64,000 nucleotides of DNA from positions 153,001 through 217,000 of the forward strand of contig NZ_RJJR01000011.1 in NCBI RefSeq assembly GCF_003721595.1, read 5' to 3'. Numbering within the stretch: position 1 is the stretch's first letter; every line of letters begins with the position of its first letter. Origin of the DNA: Hanamia caeni. Lineage in GTDB: Bacteria > Bacteroidota > Bacteroidia > Chitinophagales > Chitinophagaceae. A program made the position numbers and the translations under genes. Below, one piece after another: positions 9,139 through 19,200 of this stretch. The notes below the pieces were generated by a model, which saw only the letters and a program-made list of their open reading frames with translations, did not search any database and had not been told where the DNA came from.

Positions 9139-11241
9139 TCACTCGCTCACTCTCTCATCCTTCACCACCGGAAACGCCGATACCCTGAGCCTTGCGGCGC
9201 CCATCGGAATCAGCTCGATTTCCTGCTCTTCAGTATGAACATTCACCGGGCTTTCGGGCAAAACACCACACAAACCATATTTATCTATCGTCCATTCAGG
9301 TATTAATTTTCCTTTTGCTTTCAGCATTAGGGGCATATCTTTTTGATCAAAAGGAAAATTACTTGCAGGCCATTGTTTTTTTACAATTTGAAATTGTTCT
9401 GAAAGAGGTTTATCATTCAATTCCAAACCATAGTTCCACATGCTGGCCGGATAGATATTGTAGGCGGGCCATTTGGTTTGGTCAGCATCCGGCTGCCATT
9501 TTGAATCGCCGATTGCAGATTCTTTACTGCTTACTTTTTGATAATATTCTTTTATTTTAAGAGAAAAAGTAAGAGGGCCATAATTTACACTTACACTGTT
9601 TTTGTTTTGCGTCCACAGTTGCAACGACAATTGCATAGGCAACCTAAGCTCAATCACATCACCCTGCTTCCATTTATTTTCAAGCCGGATATAAGAAGAA
9701 GGCGAAGCGTGGATACCGACAGGATTTCCATTCACCGAAACTTTTGCTTCCCTGCACCAGCGCGGGATGCGCAGGTATAATGGAAAATTTACCGGTGACG
9801 ACGTACTTACTTCTATTTTTATATTTTCATCAAAAGGATAATGCGTGGTTTGCTTTAGCACAACAGATTTTCCTTTTTTATCACCCACTTTTGCGGTTAC
9901 CTCGCTGCTATTGTACATCATCGCCGCAATGCCATTATCGGGTGTGGCCATCCATAAATGCTCTTCATAATAAGGCCATCCCTGCGAATGGTTGTGCTGA
10001 CAACATCGGCTGCTAAAGGGATTCATCGTTAAGAACGGTCCTGAATTTTCAATGCCCGGAGAATGATCTTTGCTATCGCTGACTACCATGTTAGGTGCGG
10101 TAAGGTAACGCAGCCCCCGGAAGTCGGGCATCACTGCAGCAGGATATGTGTTAAATGCAACATTCTCGCAATTATCGGCCCACATAGGATCGCCGGTAAT
10201 GCCGCTTAATATTTCATCACTTGCCATTTGTTCCACCATGCCGCAGGTTTCTACTGCCTGGCGCGGATCCGTATATCCCTTTCTTGCATCTTCATCGGCC
10301 CCAAACATCCCTCCGGGTACTTGTCCATAAATGTTTCTTACCAAATGAAAATTATTATAAGTTGCCTGCAACAGGCTGCTGTCTTTAGTTTGCATGTAAT
10401 ATGTAGCCGGCTCGCGAAAAGATTGGGCAATATTTACATTGTGCCAGTTAGGTAAATTATTTTGTTGATTCCAATTGGCGGTATTCCTAAAAATTTTTGT
10501 TCCCAAATCCAGCAAAGATTTTTCGCCCGTTTGATTGTAAAGCCAGTAAATGCTGTAAAGGTTATCACCTCCCCTGCTATTTTCCCAGTAGGTGCGCAAT
10601 AATAAACTATCCGGAACCGTGGCCTGCCAATGAAAATAATTTGTCATAAACGCAATGACTCTTTTATCGTTGCTGTATTCATAGTAAGATTGAAGACACC
10701 AGAGCATAATCATATTTGGCCACAAGTCGGGGATTTTTACAACCTGGTTTTCTTTATTCCGCACAACTTCTCCCGGGCCAAAATATCCATCCTTCCGCTG
10801 GCTTTGGAAAACTTTTTCCAGCCATAATTTTGTTTCATCTATAATAGACTTATCATTTAAAATATAACCAAGATCGCCATAGCCCTTTAACCAGTAGGGC
10901 ACTTCTTCCCAGCCATGATCGCCCTGGCCGGTGCCGCTGAACCAGGCATTATTTTTCTTCTCCAGCCAGGCGCTTATTTCGCCAAGCTTACCTGTTAAGC
11001 CATCCCGCTGAAGCTCTAAATATTTTTTAATCCATCCGTTGGGCTTTATACTACCAACAGGAAGTTTTATAAAAACCAAAGGCTGCAAAGGCTTTTTATT
11101 GCTGACATAGTGAGCATTGTAAGTGGCTGTGGATGGGCGTTCCACTACGGTTGCTTTAATATGGTCTTGTGCAAAGGAAGAAGAATGAATGCAAAAAGCA
11201 AAGACAGTGAAGCAATAAATAGCGTGAATTTTTATTTTCAT
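9139..11241 (-). CDS. GH127-type beta-L-arabinofuranosidase
   Basis: A 700-residue secreted protein (signal peptide ending SSSFAQ) of the DUF1680/GH127 group. It shows the zinc-thiolate catalytic pattern of the family: Glu and Cys in VETCGMVE (E331, C333) and the paired cysteines in SSRCCQHNHSQGW (C413, C414). The Cys is the nucleophile in characterised members, which release beta-L-arabinofuranose in a retaining reaction. An (alpha/alpha)6 barrel is followed by C-terminal beta-sandwich domains (LYLRIPRWCREAKVSVNG). A longer frame starts at 11265. However, the ATG at 11241 gives a clean signal peptide, and a perfect -7 box (TAACTTTG on the minus strand, 11263-11270) would place the transcript start downstream of 11265. 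Related families GH137, GH142 and GH146 cannot be fully excluded. Confidence 0.85.
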   Translation of the reverse strand: MKIKIHAIYCFTVFAFCIHSSSFAQDHIKATVVERPSTATYNAHYVSNKKPLQPLVFIKLPVGSIKPNGWIKKYLELQRDGLTGKLGEISAWLEKKNNAWFSGTGQGDHGWEEVPYWLKGYGDLGYILNDKSIIDETKLWLEKVFQSQRKDGYFGPGEVVRNKENQVVKIPDLWPNMIMLWCLQSYYEYSNDKRVIAFMTNYFHWQATVPDSLLLRTYWENSRGGDNLYSIYWLYNQTGEKSLLDLGTKIFRNTANWNQQNNLPNWHNVNIAQSFREPATYYMQTKDSSLLQATYNNFHLVRNIYGQVPGGMFGADEDARKGYTDPRQAVETCGMVEQMASDEILSGITGDPMWADNCENVAFNTYPAAVMPDFRGLRYLTAPNMVVSDSKDHSPGIENSGPFLTMNPFSSRCCQHNHSQGWPYYEEHLWMATPDNGIAAMMYNSSEVTAKVGDKKGKSVVLKQTTHYPFDENIKIEVSTSSPVNFPLYLRIPRWCREAKVSVNGNPVGIHASPSSYIRLENKWKQGDVIELRLPMQLSLQLWTQNKNSVSVNYGPLTFSLKIKEYYQKVSSKESAIGDSKWQPDADQTKWPAYNIYPASMWNYGLELNDKPLSEQFQIVKKQWPASNFPFDQKDMPLMLKAKGKLIPEWTIDKYGLCGVLPESPVNVHTEEQEIELIPMGAARLRVSAFPVVKDERVSE

Positions 11242-11262
11242 TCTTATTATTTTAATGCCTTT

Positions 11263-11270
11263 CAAAGTTA
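11263..11270 (-). promoter_or_regulatory. Bacteroidota -7 promoter box before GH127
   Basis: On the minus strand the sequence is TAACTTTG, a perfect match to the Bacteroidota TAnnTTTG -7 element. It lies 22 bp upstream of the chosen ATG at 11241, which predicts a very short leader. No clear TTTG -33 element is visible upstream, so the assignment is tentative. Confidence 0.4.
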
Positions 11271-11345
11271 GCTTAAAATGAAAGGAAAGTCAGCCCGTCC
11301 GTAATCCCTCTCCTTCGGAAACGAGCTCGCTCTGTTTAAAAATTA

Positions 11346-11375
11346 AACCTCATCCAACAACCTTTGAATGAGGTT
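11346..11375 (-). terminator. Intrinsic terminator after GH2
   Basis: AACCTCAT at 11346-11353 pairs with ATGAGGTT at 11368-11375, an 8-bp perfect stem with a 14-nt loop. In the minus-strand direction the stem is followed by a T-rich run (TAATTTTTAAA). It lies 43 bp past the GH2 stop and before the GH127 promoter box. Confidence 0.6.
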
Positions 11376-11417
11376 AAGATAATACTTCTGAATAAGAAAA
11401 CGAGGCTAAATGGAAAC

Positions 11418-13253
11418 CTATTGCGGGACCACTTCATACATTTTTTCATTTACGGCTTTCAACTTTTCAACCGGCATCTTCATCACTTTTCTATCGTAGG
11501 TCATAAAGCCGTTTACTTCGCCTTCGACATCGGTTGTTTGTGTATAAACTGCTGCAGATAATCCTGCCCTGATAAGTTCTTCCAGTTTATCTGTCAATGA
11601 CTGGTATCTTTTAAACAAGCTGTCATTGCTTTTAAAGCTTTGATATCCCCAGTTTTTTTCCTGCCACGTATGGCCTTGTACCGGTAAACCCAATCCTCCA
11701 AACTCACCCAGCACCAATGCTTTTTTATCCCCGAAAATATCTGGCCTTGGCATTGCCGGATCAGGATAATTATGTAAATCCTCGATATCTCCTACAGGAA
11801 AAAAATTGCCTCCGCTGGCGCTGTTTACGAGGCGGGATGGATCTTTTTGTTTTGTCCAGTTCGTGATGTCAGCAGTTTTAAACTGTCCCCATGCTTCATT
11901 AAAAGGCGTCCATACGATAATGCTTGGATAATTGTGAAGCGCATCCATAATTGCGTTCCATTCTTTCCGGTAATAGCCTTCACTTTCAGGAGTGCGATCC
12001 CGGTCGGTAGCTCTTCCGAGTACACCCGGCCGTGGTTCCCAATGATTGCCCAAATCGCCGCTGGGCATATCCTGCCATACGAGCATTCCAATACTATCGC
12101 AGTAATAATACCAGCGTGCAGGCTCTACTTTAATGTGCTTGCGAATCATATTGAAACCCATTTCTTTGGTTTTTTCAATATCAAATTTTAAAGCGGCATC
12201 TGTCGGCGCAGTGTATAATCCGTCGGGCCACCAACCCTGGTCAAGCGGGCCAAATTCAAATAAAAATTTATTATTCAGCATCATCTTTTTAATACCGTTT
12301 TCATCAGGCGCAACAGATATTTTCCGCATAGCAAAATAGCTTTTTACTTCGTCCACTGCTTTTCCTTTACGCATCACCGATATTTTTAAATCATACAAAA
12401 AAGGATGCGATGGCGACCAGAGTTCAGGGTCAGGAATGGATAAGGTTACTGAAGTATCTGCACCTGTCTTTTCTGCAATTTTTTCATTTTCCTTCCATGC
12501 TGAAATGGATAACTCATCTCCGGATTGCATATTTTTTACAGAAGCGCTGATAGCAATATTTTTATTATCAAGATCAGGTGTTTGTTTGGTGGAAGCAATG
12601 TAAGTGCCGGGCACCGTTTCCAGCCAAACTGTTTGCCAGATGCCAGTCACAGGCGTATACCAGATGCCTTCAGGCTTTATCACCTGCTTGCCATGAGGCT
12701 GGGGACCGTCATTGGTTGGATCCCACACACGGACATCTAATTGTTGCTTCGTTCCTTTTTTCAGAGCATCAGTGATATCAAAAGTAAAAGGATCATAACC
12801 GCCTTCATGGCGGCCCACATTTTTCCCATTTACATAAATATCACTCCGCCAGTCAACAGCGCCAAAATGGAGCAATACCCTTTTATCTTTTCGTTTAGCC
12901 GGTACCGTTATATCGCGTTGGTACCAGAGTATACTATCTTTTCCAACGGTTTTGCCCACACCGGATAAAGCAGACTCTGCCGCAAAAGGAACCAAAATAT
13001 TCCCCTGGAAAGTAGTTGGAATTGCATCATTTTCTGAAGCGGGAATAATGGCGTATTGCCAAAGACCATTCAAGTTTTGCCAATCACCTCTTTGCATCAG
13101 AGGGCGCGGATAATCAGGAAGTGTGTTGGCAGGATTTACATCATCAGCCCATTGGGTGGTTATATGGCCGGGAACAATTTTCCAGGTTGCTTGCTGCGCT
13201 TTTGAAAAAATGGAAAGGAAAAGAATAATAAATAAAACATTAAATTTCTTCAT
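11418..13253 (-). CDS. GH2 family glycosidase (beta-galactosidase/glucuronidase type)
   Basis: A 611-residue secreted protein (signal peptide ending SKAQ, about residue 20) with the GH2 order: sugar-binding jelly roll (residues 45-215, WQYAIIPASE, LLHFGAVDWRSDIYVNG, GGYDPFTFDIT), immunoglobulin-like domain (220-310) and TIM barrel (315-611). The acid/base Glu is E453 in WTPFNEAWGQF and the nucleophile Glu is E517 in LGEFGGLG. The N-terminal motif LPDYPRPLMQRGDWQNLNGLWQY is typical of a short PUL-encoded GH2 subgroup that lacks C-terminal modules. The exact glycone (galactose, glucuronate or arabinopyranose) is not readable. It is the first enzyme gene after the SusCD-DUF3823 block and is preceded by two hairpins. 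Confidence 0.9.
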   Translation of the reverse strand: MKKFNVLFIILFLSIFSKAQQATWKIVPGHITTQWADDVNPANTLPDYPRPLMQRGDWQNLNGLWQYAIIPASENDAIPTTFQGNILVPFAAESALSGVGKTVGKDSILWYQRDITVPAKRKDKRVLLHFGAVDWRSDIYVNGKNVGRHEGGYDPFTFDITDALKKGTKQQLDVRVWDPTNDGPQPHGKQVIKPEGIWYTPVTGIWQTVWLETVPGTYIASTKQTPDLDNKNIAISASVKNMQSGDELSISAWKENEKIAEKTGADTSVTLSIPDPELWSPSHPFLYDLKISVMRKGKAVDEVKSYFAMRKISVAPDENGIKKMMLNNKFLFEFGPLDQGWWPDGLYTAPTDAALKFDIEKTKEMGFNMIRKHIKVEPARWYYYCDSIGMLVWQDMPSGDLGNHWEPRPGVLGRATDRDRTPESEGYYRKEWNAIMDALHNYPSIIVWTPFNEAWGQFKTADITNWTKQKDPSRLVNSASGGNFFPVGDIEDLHNYPDPAMPRPDIFGDKKALVLGEFGGLGLPVQGHTWQEKNWGYQSFKSNDSLFKRYQSLTDKLEELIRAGLSAAVYTQTTDVEGEVNGFMTYDRKVMKMPVEKLKAVNEKMYEVVPQ

Positions 13254-13269
13254 AAGTATTGATTTAAAA

Positions 13270-13309
13270 AGGAAGAAGCTGTTTTCTTTTAAATAAATGA
13301 CTTCTTCCT
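13270..13309 (-). promoter_or_regulatory. Hairpin with T-tract in the GH2 leader (possible attenuator)
   Basis: AGGAAGAAG at 13270-13278 is perfectly complementary to CTTCTTCCT at 13301-13309 (9-bp stem, 22-nt loop). In the minus-strand transcript the stem is followed directly by UUUUU, and the GH2 ATG comes 16 nt later. The shape fits a terminator or attenuator acting on read-through into the enzyme genes. Confidence 0.5.
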
Positions 13310-13388
13310 GAATATAAAAATTGTTTTATCGATTTTTTTTGATTGTAAATTTTATTATTAAGTAAATGAATAATAATAAATTTCTTAA

Positions 13389-13415
13389 CCGGGAAGACAA
13401 TAGTTGTCTTCCCGG
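13389..13415 (-). terminator. Perfect 12-bp hairpin after the SusCD-DUF3823 block
   Basis: CCGGGAAGACAA at 13389-13400 and its exact complement at 13404-13415 enclose a 3-nt loop. The stem lies 36 bp past the stop of the DUF3823 gene. The following minus-strand sequence is only moderately U-rich (TTAAGAAATTTATT), so it may terminate partially or protect the upstream mRNA from 3' decay. Both would raise SusCD expression over that of the enzymes. Confidence 0.7.
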
Positions 13416-13451
13416 CATTTAAAAAGGAGTAATAATTTATTTGGATATTCC

Positions 13452-14177
13452 TTATTTGATTTGAACTTTTTCAACCGGTGAAAAAATCATATCCTCGATG
13501 TTCACGATTTTGATTCCGACACGGGCAAATAAATAATCCTGGCTATTGGCCAAAACCTTGTCAGAAAATGGCACTGTTACCTTCAACGTAATATTACCCG
13601 GATCGGTAATTGACCCTCCTGGTAAATCCATGAAAGCGATGTTATCTCCACCTGACACGAATTGAGTTTTGTTGATATATAAACTCACTCTTTCAATATC
13701 TTTTGCCATAGCTGGGTCAGTAATAATCTTGTCGGCTTTGAATGATGCATTAATAGTGCTGTCTGAACTATTGAATGAAAATTGGGCATTACGAACCATA
13801 TAAAACGGCGTTACTTCGAGATCCACTGTTTGATCGCCTTTCATTGTGATTGATAAAGAATCAGGGTTTCCGTTTGCGTCCTGTTTCCACATAAAAGGTC
13901 CCTGGCCGTTAGGGATAATCAATTTGTAGTCGCCGTCAAATAAAGCCTGGGAGTAGCTTCCGTTTTGTGCAAATGTTCCGCCGATTGGACCTACTTTTCC
14001 AAAACCATATTGATATAATTGATAAGGAACCTGGTTTCTTTCCACCTGGATTGAATCGCCCTGGTATACCAGCCTGCCTGTTAAATAAGATCCGGGAGGC
14101 GCATAATTATCTTTTTTGCAGGAAGCAAAAGAAATCATTAGTGCGATAATTGATACATATTTTAAACAAAGCTTCAT
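13452..14177 (-). CDS. DUF3823 lipoprotein (SusE-position surface protein)
   Basis: A 241-residue lipoprotein with lipobox SFASC at residues 16-20. It shows the DUF3823 pattern: an N-terminal beta-sandwich beginning LTGRLVYQGDSIQVERNQVPYQLYQ (carboxypeptidase-regulatory-like) with NGSYSQALFDGDYKLIIPNGQGPF, then a second beta domain. Such proteins follow susD in many PULs and are thought to sit at the cell surface with SusCD and assist in binding glycan. No catalytic motif is visible. The gene is 95 bp downstream of susD on the same strand and ends just before a strong hairpin. Confidence 0.85.
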   Translation of the reverse strand: MKLCLKYVSIIALMISFASCKKDNYAPPGSYLTGRLVYQGDSIQVERNQVPYQLYQYGFGKVGPIGGTFAQNGSYSQALFDGDYKLIIPNGQGPFMWKQDANGNPDSLSITMKGDQTVDLEVTPFYMVRNAQFSFNSSDSTINASFKADKIITDPAMAKDIERVSLYINKTQFVSGGDNIAFMDLPGGSITDPGNITLKVTVPFSDKVLANSQDYLFARVGIKIVNIEDMIFSPVEKVQIK

Positions 14178-14272
14178 AAGATTAATTTTTTATTGATGTT
14201 GATGATCCGCTACAGTAAAAGGATAAATATTGATATTTTTTAAATTCATGTTCTTTAATTGAGCTATTCCAT

Positions 14273-16195
14273 TTATTGATTAGGTTGCCTTACAATCTTG
14301 GGATTGGCGGCAATCACTCCATCGGGGATTTGAGTATAATAATTTCCGATAAGAAAACGATTTACGCCTGTAACCAATGCCGGCAATGTTTCCTTAAACA
14401 CCCATTTATAATCATCGGGATGTGCCGGATCGTATTGACGATAAGGCCACAAACCCCACGGCTGTGTACTGTGTTTTTTTGCATTACCAATATTGCTTTT
14501 TAAATCGCCTAAGGTAGTAGGTACTCCATCCCAGCGATAAGTGGCCAGCCTCCAGCGCTTCATATCGTAAAAGTATAACCCTTCAAATGCCAGCTCCACT
14601 CTTCTTTCATGAACGATGCGATCAAAAGTAATATCAGCGGCAGCTAAGGGCGTTGTCAATCCGGCCCTGGCCCTTACCAAGTTCATATATTGCGCAGCAG
14701 AATTTGCATCGCCCAATTCAAAAGAAGCCTCAGCAGCATTTAATAATACTTCTCCAAAACGATAGCGTATAAATGCCACTTCACTTCCCTGCCCTCTTCT
14801 TCCGGAACCTACTGTTGGGTCAAGATATTTGCGGACATAAAAACCACTTTGGGTTCTTAATTCAAGCCCGTTAATAGGGCCATCCGTTCCTACTACCTGC
14901 ACTTCGGGACCTCCGGGCACAATAGACTTTAAATGGCCTGACTGGTCACTTGTTACGATTGAGCCATCCGGAAGCCGGTATCCGGCCCAGATATCCACTG
15001 TCTGTCCTTTAAATTTTCCACCGGGAAGAAGGATTGTTCCGGCAAGCCGTGCATCCCGGTCGGCAAAAATATCCTGGACATCATCATAGATTATCGGACT
15101 TCCGGAACCATTAGTAGTAGCGAAAGGGGCATAAGTATTGTCGAGCTTTTCAAAGTTTTCTGCCAGATTAAGAGAGGGGTCTAATCGGCCTGCATCGCCA
15201 CCTTCATCAGAAAATGAATAAGGCTGATCGTTTGTGGTGAAGGCATGAGTTTTTCCTCCCTGCTGAAAATCTTCAAAGAAGATAGTTTCAGGGCTGTTCT
15301 TGTCCAGAAACACATTGGCAAAATTGTCGGATAGCTGTGCCATGGAAGAACCATCAGGCGCGGTTTTCAACTTATACGCCCCGGCTTCGCCATTGATAAG
15401 TTCTTTTGCTGCTCTTAAAGCTATGGTGTAATAACCATCGGCCATGGAAGCCGGGATGCCTACTTCGCCAGCGGGCAGCGACACCTGCGGTGTGGTAGCG
15501 CCGTACTTTGCAATTGAGCCTGCATAAAGAGCAGCACGGCATTCCATAGCCAGCGCAGCTCCCTTGCTGGCCCTTGATTTTTCATTAATATCAGAAGGTA
15601 AATCATTTTTGATGGCTTCCGCTTCACTGATGATGAAGTCGTACATTTCAGATTCTTTGGCCCTGGGCACCTGAAGGTTGTCTACTTTGCCGCTATAGTC
15701 GTAATCCAATGTTTGCAATACCAGCGGAACGCCGCCATATCTTTTTGTCATTTCGAAGTAGAAGTTGGCCCTGAGAAAGCGGCCTTCTGCATAAAATCTT
15801 TTTTTATCAGCATCTGATAATTTTTCTGAAGCGCTGTCGCGCTGAAGAAATAGATTCAGGTCACGAATATATCGATAGCTGTCAGTCCAGTTGAGGCCCC
15901 AGCTATCATAGTTCCAGCCTGTGCGTTGAACGATATATGCGCTTCCGTTTTCTGAAGGGAAACTTTCACTAAAATCCGCAAAAGTTCTCCAGCCATCTCC
16001 ATCCAAAGAACTAAAGTCAACCTGCCTGTTATATAAATCAGCAAGTACAGAAAGTACCAGCTTTGGATCACTGAATACCTGGTCGTTGGTTAAGAAAGTG
16101 TTTGGCTGCACATCCAGGAAGGAACTGTCTTTTTCACAACCCCATGCCGTGATCATCACAACCGCTGTTAATATTATTGAGATTCTCTTTTTCAT
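14273..16195 (-). CDS. susD: SusD/RagB family glycan-binding lipoprotein
   Basis: A 640-residue lipoprotein (lipobox TAWGC; then EKDSSFLDVQPNTFLTND, the classic SusD opening). The N-terminal SusD-like TPR region includes the AEGRFLRANFYFEMTKRYGGVPL motif. The C-terminal RagB/SusD region carries VRFGEVLLNAAEA-like and VHERRVELAFEGLYFYDMKRW segments. SusD proteins form a lid on the SusC barrel and bind oligosaccharides at the outer surface. The gene is 27 bp downstream of susC in the same direction, the usual pair arrangement. The glycan specificity cannot be read, but the enzyme neighbours point to an arabinose- and galactose-containing polymer. Confidence 0.95.
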   Translation of the reverse strand: MKKRISIILTAVVMITAWGCEKDSSFLDVQPNTFLTNDQVFSDPKLVLSVLADLYNRQVDFSSLDGDGWRTFADFSESFPSENGSAYIVQRTGWNYDSWGLNWTDSYRYIRDLNLFLQRDSASEKLSDADKKRFYAEGRFLRANFYFEMTKRYGGVPLVLQTLDYDYSGKVDNLQVPRAKESEMYDFIISEAEAIKNDLPSDINEKSRASKGAALAMECRAALYAGSIAKYGATTPQVSLPAGEVGIPASMADGYYTIALRAAKELINGEAGAYKLKTAPDGSSMAQLSDNFANVFLDKNSPETIFFEDFQQGGKTHAFTTNDQPYSFSDEGGDAGRLDPSLNLAENFEKLDNTYAPFATTNGSGSPIIYDDVQDIFADRDARLAGTILLPGGKFKGQTVDIWAGYRLPDGSIVTSDQSGHLKSIVPGGPEVQVVGTDGPINGLELRTQSGFYVRKYLDPTVGSGRRGQGSEVAFIRYRFGEVLLNAAEASFELGDANSAAQYMNLVRARAGLTTPLAAADITFDRIVHERRVELAFEGLYFYDMKRWRLATYRWDGVPTTLGDLKSNIGNAKKHSTQPWGLWPYRQYDPAHPDDYKWVFKETLPALVTGVNRFLIGNYYTQIPDGVIAANPKIVRQPNQ

Positions 16196-16222
16196 TTAAA
16201 TTATTTTTTCCGGATTTGAATA

Positions 16223-19200
16223 TTATAAAGAAAGGTTGATACCCACGTTAATCACCCTGTTTTGTGGAAACTGGAGGCCGTTATCATCTACGCTTTCAGG
16301 ATCCACCCCATAACTTGCAAGGTTATCAATTGAAAAAAGATCATATCCATTAATATATACTCTTGCTGATTGAATTTTCACCCTGTCAAGAACCGTTCTC
16401 GGTAACGAATAGCCAAGCTCAATCGTCCTGGCGCGGAAATAAGTAACATTATGCAACCAGAAAGTTGAATTTCTTTGGCCAGCCACTTCATAATCACTGT
16501 GGCCAAATCCGGGATTGTACCTGTTAGCCGGATATTTTCCAGGAATCCATGCGCTATTCGGGTCATAAATATTTGCCCTGTGCCACCTGTCTTCAAAAAT
16601 GGCATTCAGGTTTCCATTATTCTGGAAAGCCCAGCGCTGTTCCCAGTTCTGGAACCATGAGAAACCGGAGGCTCCTGAGAAGTCAGCATGAAAATCAAAT
16701 CCGTTATAGGCAAGTGAAAAATTAAATCCAAAATTGATTTGAGGCTGTGCGCCATACGCGTAGCTTATTGGGCGCTGGTCGTATTCATCTATTTTGCCAT
16801 CGCCGTTTATATCTTTATAAATCAGATCTCCAGGCAAAAGCGTTCGGTTTCCCTGCCCATCAATGTCTACTTTATAATTATTGATTTCATCCTGTGATTT
16901 AAACTGTCCTATATAAATATAGCCCCAGTCTTTATCCGTAAATCGTTCTTCGCCGGAATTCCGGTATTGATCCCACGAATTATTAAACAACGGATTATAG
17001 GAGTTAAGAAATTTAGACCGGGTATAGGATAGATTACCACCTACTGTAAAGTTTACTTTGCCCGCTCGTCCAAAATAATTTAAAGAACCTTCCTCGCCAT
17101 ATTGCGCATCCGAATTTATATTCTGATCTGCCAGGTCGTACCCAACTTCTTCAGGAAGCAATACATCGTTTTTGGGCCCCGGTAAGCCGGTTCGTTTTCG
17201 ATAAAACCAATCAAATGTTCCCGAAAGTTTTCCGTTAAGCAAAGTGAAGTCCATGCCCACATCCGTTATTTTACTTTTTAGCCATGACAGGGTAGTGACG
17301 GGTACGCCTTTATCCCTTGAGGCAGGAATTATTCTTCCATCCAAAATCGCATTTCCCTGTGTGCCGTAATTATATCCTGAAAGGAATGCAAATTGAGCAA
17401 CTATAGGTTGATTTACGTCATAAGGATTTCGGTCGTCACCCAAAATACCATAAGAAGCCCTTAATTTTAAAGAACTGATCACGTTCGTTTTATTACCAAG
17501 CATTGCCTGAAAAAACGGTTCTTCGCTTATTCTCCAACCTACAGATCCACCTGGAAAATAGCCTACCTGATGTCCCGGGGCAAATAAGTAAGAAGCATCA
17601 CGCCTTGCGGAGCCTTCGATTATGTACTTGTTATCGTAGCTATAAGTAATACGGCCAATATATCCGATACGGGCTGTTGTATTATCCTCATCAGTATATT
17701 GATCGATAATCGGATACGTAACCAGCGGAATAAAATTGGATTGAGGATTAGCGTGCAGCCAGTTCCTTAAATAATGCTCTTTTATTCTTTCTGCTACCAA
17801 GGTAGCGCCTATAGTACTTTTTCCAAATGTATTATTGTAATTCGCCTGCAACTGCAATGTTGTATTGATATGCTTGATCTGCTCGCGGTCGCGCCATGGA
17901 TTGGTGGCCCCTCCCGTTCTTTTGTAAGTACTATCAACATAAGTGTAAGCATCATACGTATATTCCTGGTTATTTTCCAGTTCGTCAGCCATGTAATAAG
18001 AACCTAACCCTTTTATCGTTAATCCGTTCACCCATGGAATGTCCCAGTCTATATGAAAATTGGTTTGAATTACGCGCCAATCCGATCTGAATTTACCAGA
18101 CAGGTTATTATTTAAAAAAGCGTAGTTTGATTCCAGGTGATCGCCCAGGTCGTTAAGATAAGCCGGGTTGTCATTAGCGTAAGGCCTTTCCTGTGGCGTA
18201 TTTCTCAATACAGCGAGCCTTGCCAAAAAGTAGTCATCTCCGCCGGGCACACCGGGATTTCTTCTTGTTTCTACGCGGCCGTTAATGTCAAAGCCAACTT
18301 TTAGCCCGTTGGTTAATTTGGCAGTTACATTGGATTGAATGTTAGTGCGGTTAAAATTGTATTCTTTTCCCAAAACAGAATTTTGAAAAAGATTGGTTCC
18401 TGAAACATAATAATTTACTTTATCGGAACCACCGCTGATATTGACATTGACCGAACTTAACGGTGCTCCGTTATTATTTAAAACATAATCCCTCCAGTTA
18501 AAGCTCCTGTAAATAGGGTTAGTTAAGTTTTTTGCATCAATCAAATCCTGTGCGCTGATGCCTGTTTGTGGCACCCAACCTGTATCCGAATACAAAAAGC
18601 CATTTGAATTTATTTGCGCATCTGCTTTGTAATATAAGAAGTCTGGTGTATTGGTAACTACTTTAGGAAACCGGAAGAAGCTTTGCCAGCCGTTATAGGC
18701 GTTTACATTAATATTATTGCGGCCTGTCCTTCCTTTTTTGGTAGTAACCACTACCACGCCATTGGCAGCTCTAACTCCATAAATAGCGGCAGAGGCGTCT
18801 TTCAACACTGTAATACTTTCAACATCATTAGGGGCGAGGTTATTGAACTGGCCTTCATCCTGCTGAATTCCATCTATTACATAAAGAGGGCTGCCCATAT
18901 TACGGATCTGGATGGATGCGCCAGCTCCGGGACGGCCCTCAGCCTGGCGAAATGTTACGCCAGGTAGTTTGCCCGCAAGCGTAGTGCTGACTGTTGAACC
19001 GCCATGAACACGCTCAATATCCTTGCTGGTAACGGTGGAGATGGCACCGGTTAAAGATTCTTTTTTTTGCGTACCGTAACCAACAACTACTACTTCATTC
19101 AGCCCCGTAATATCAGGTTGCAATTGTACATTTATTGCAGTTTGCCCAGAAATGGAGCGGGTTTCGGGTTTCATGCCAATGTACGAGAACTGAATACTTT

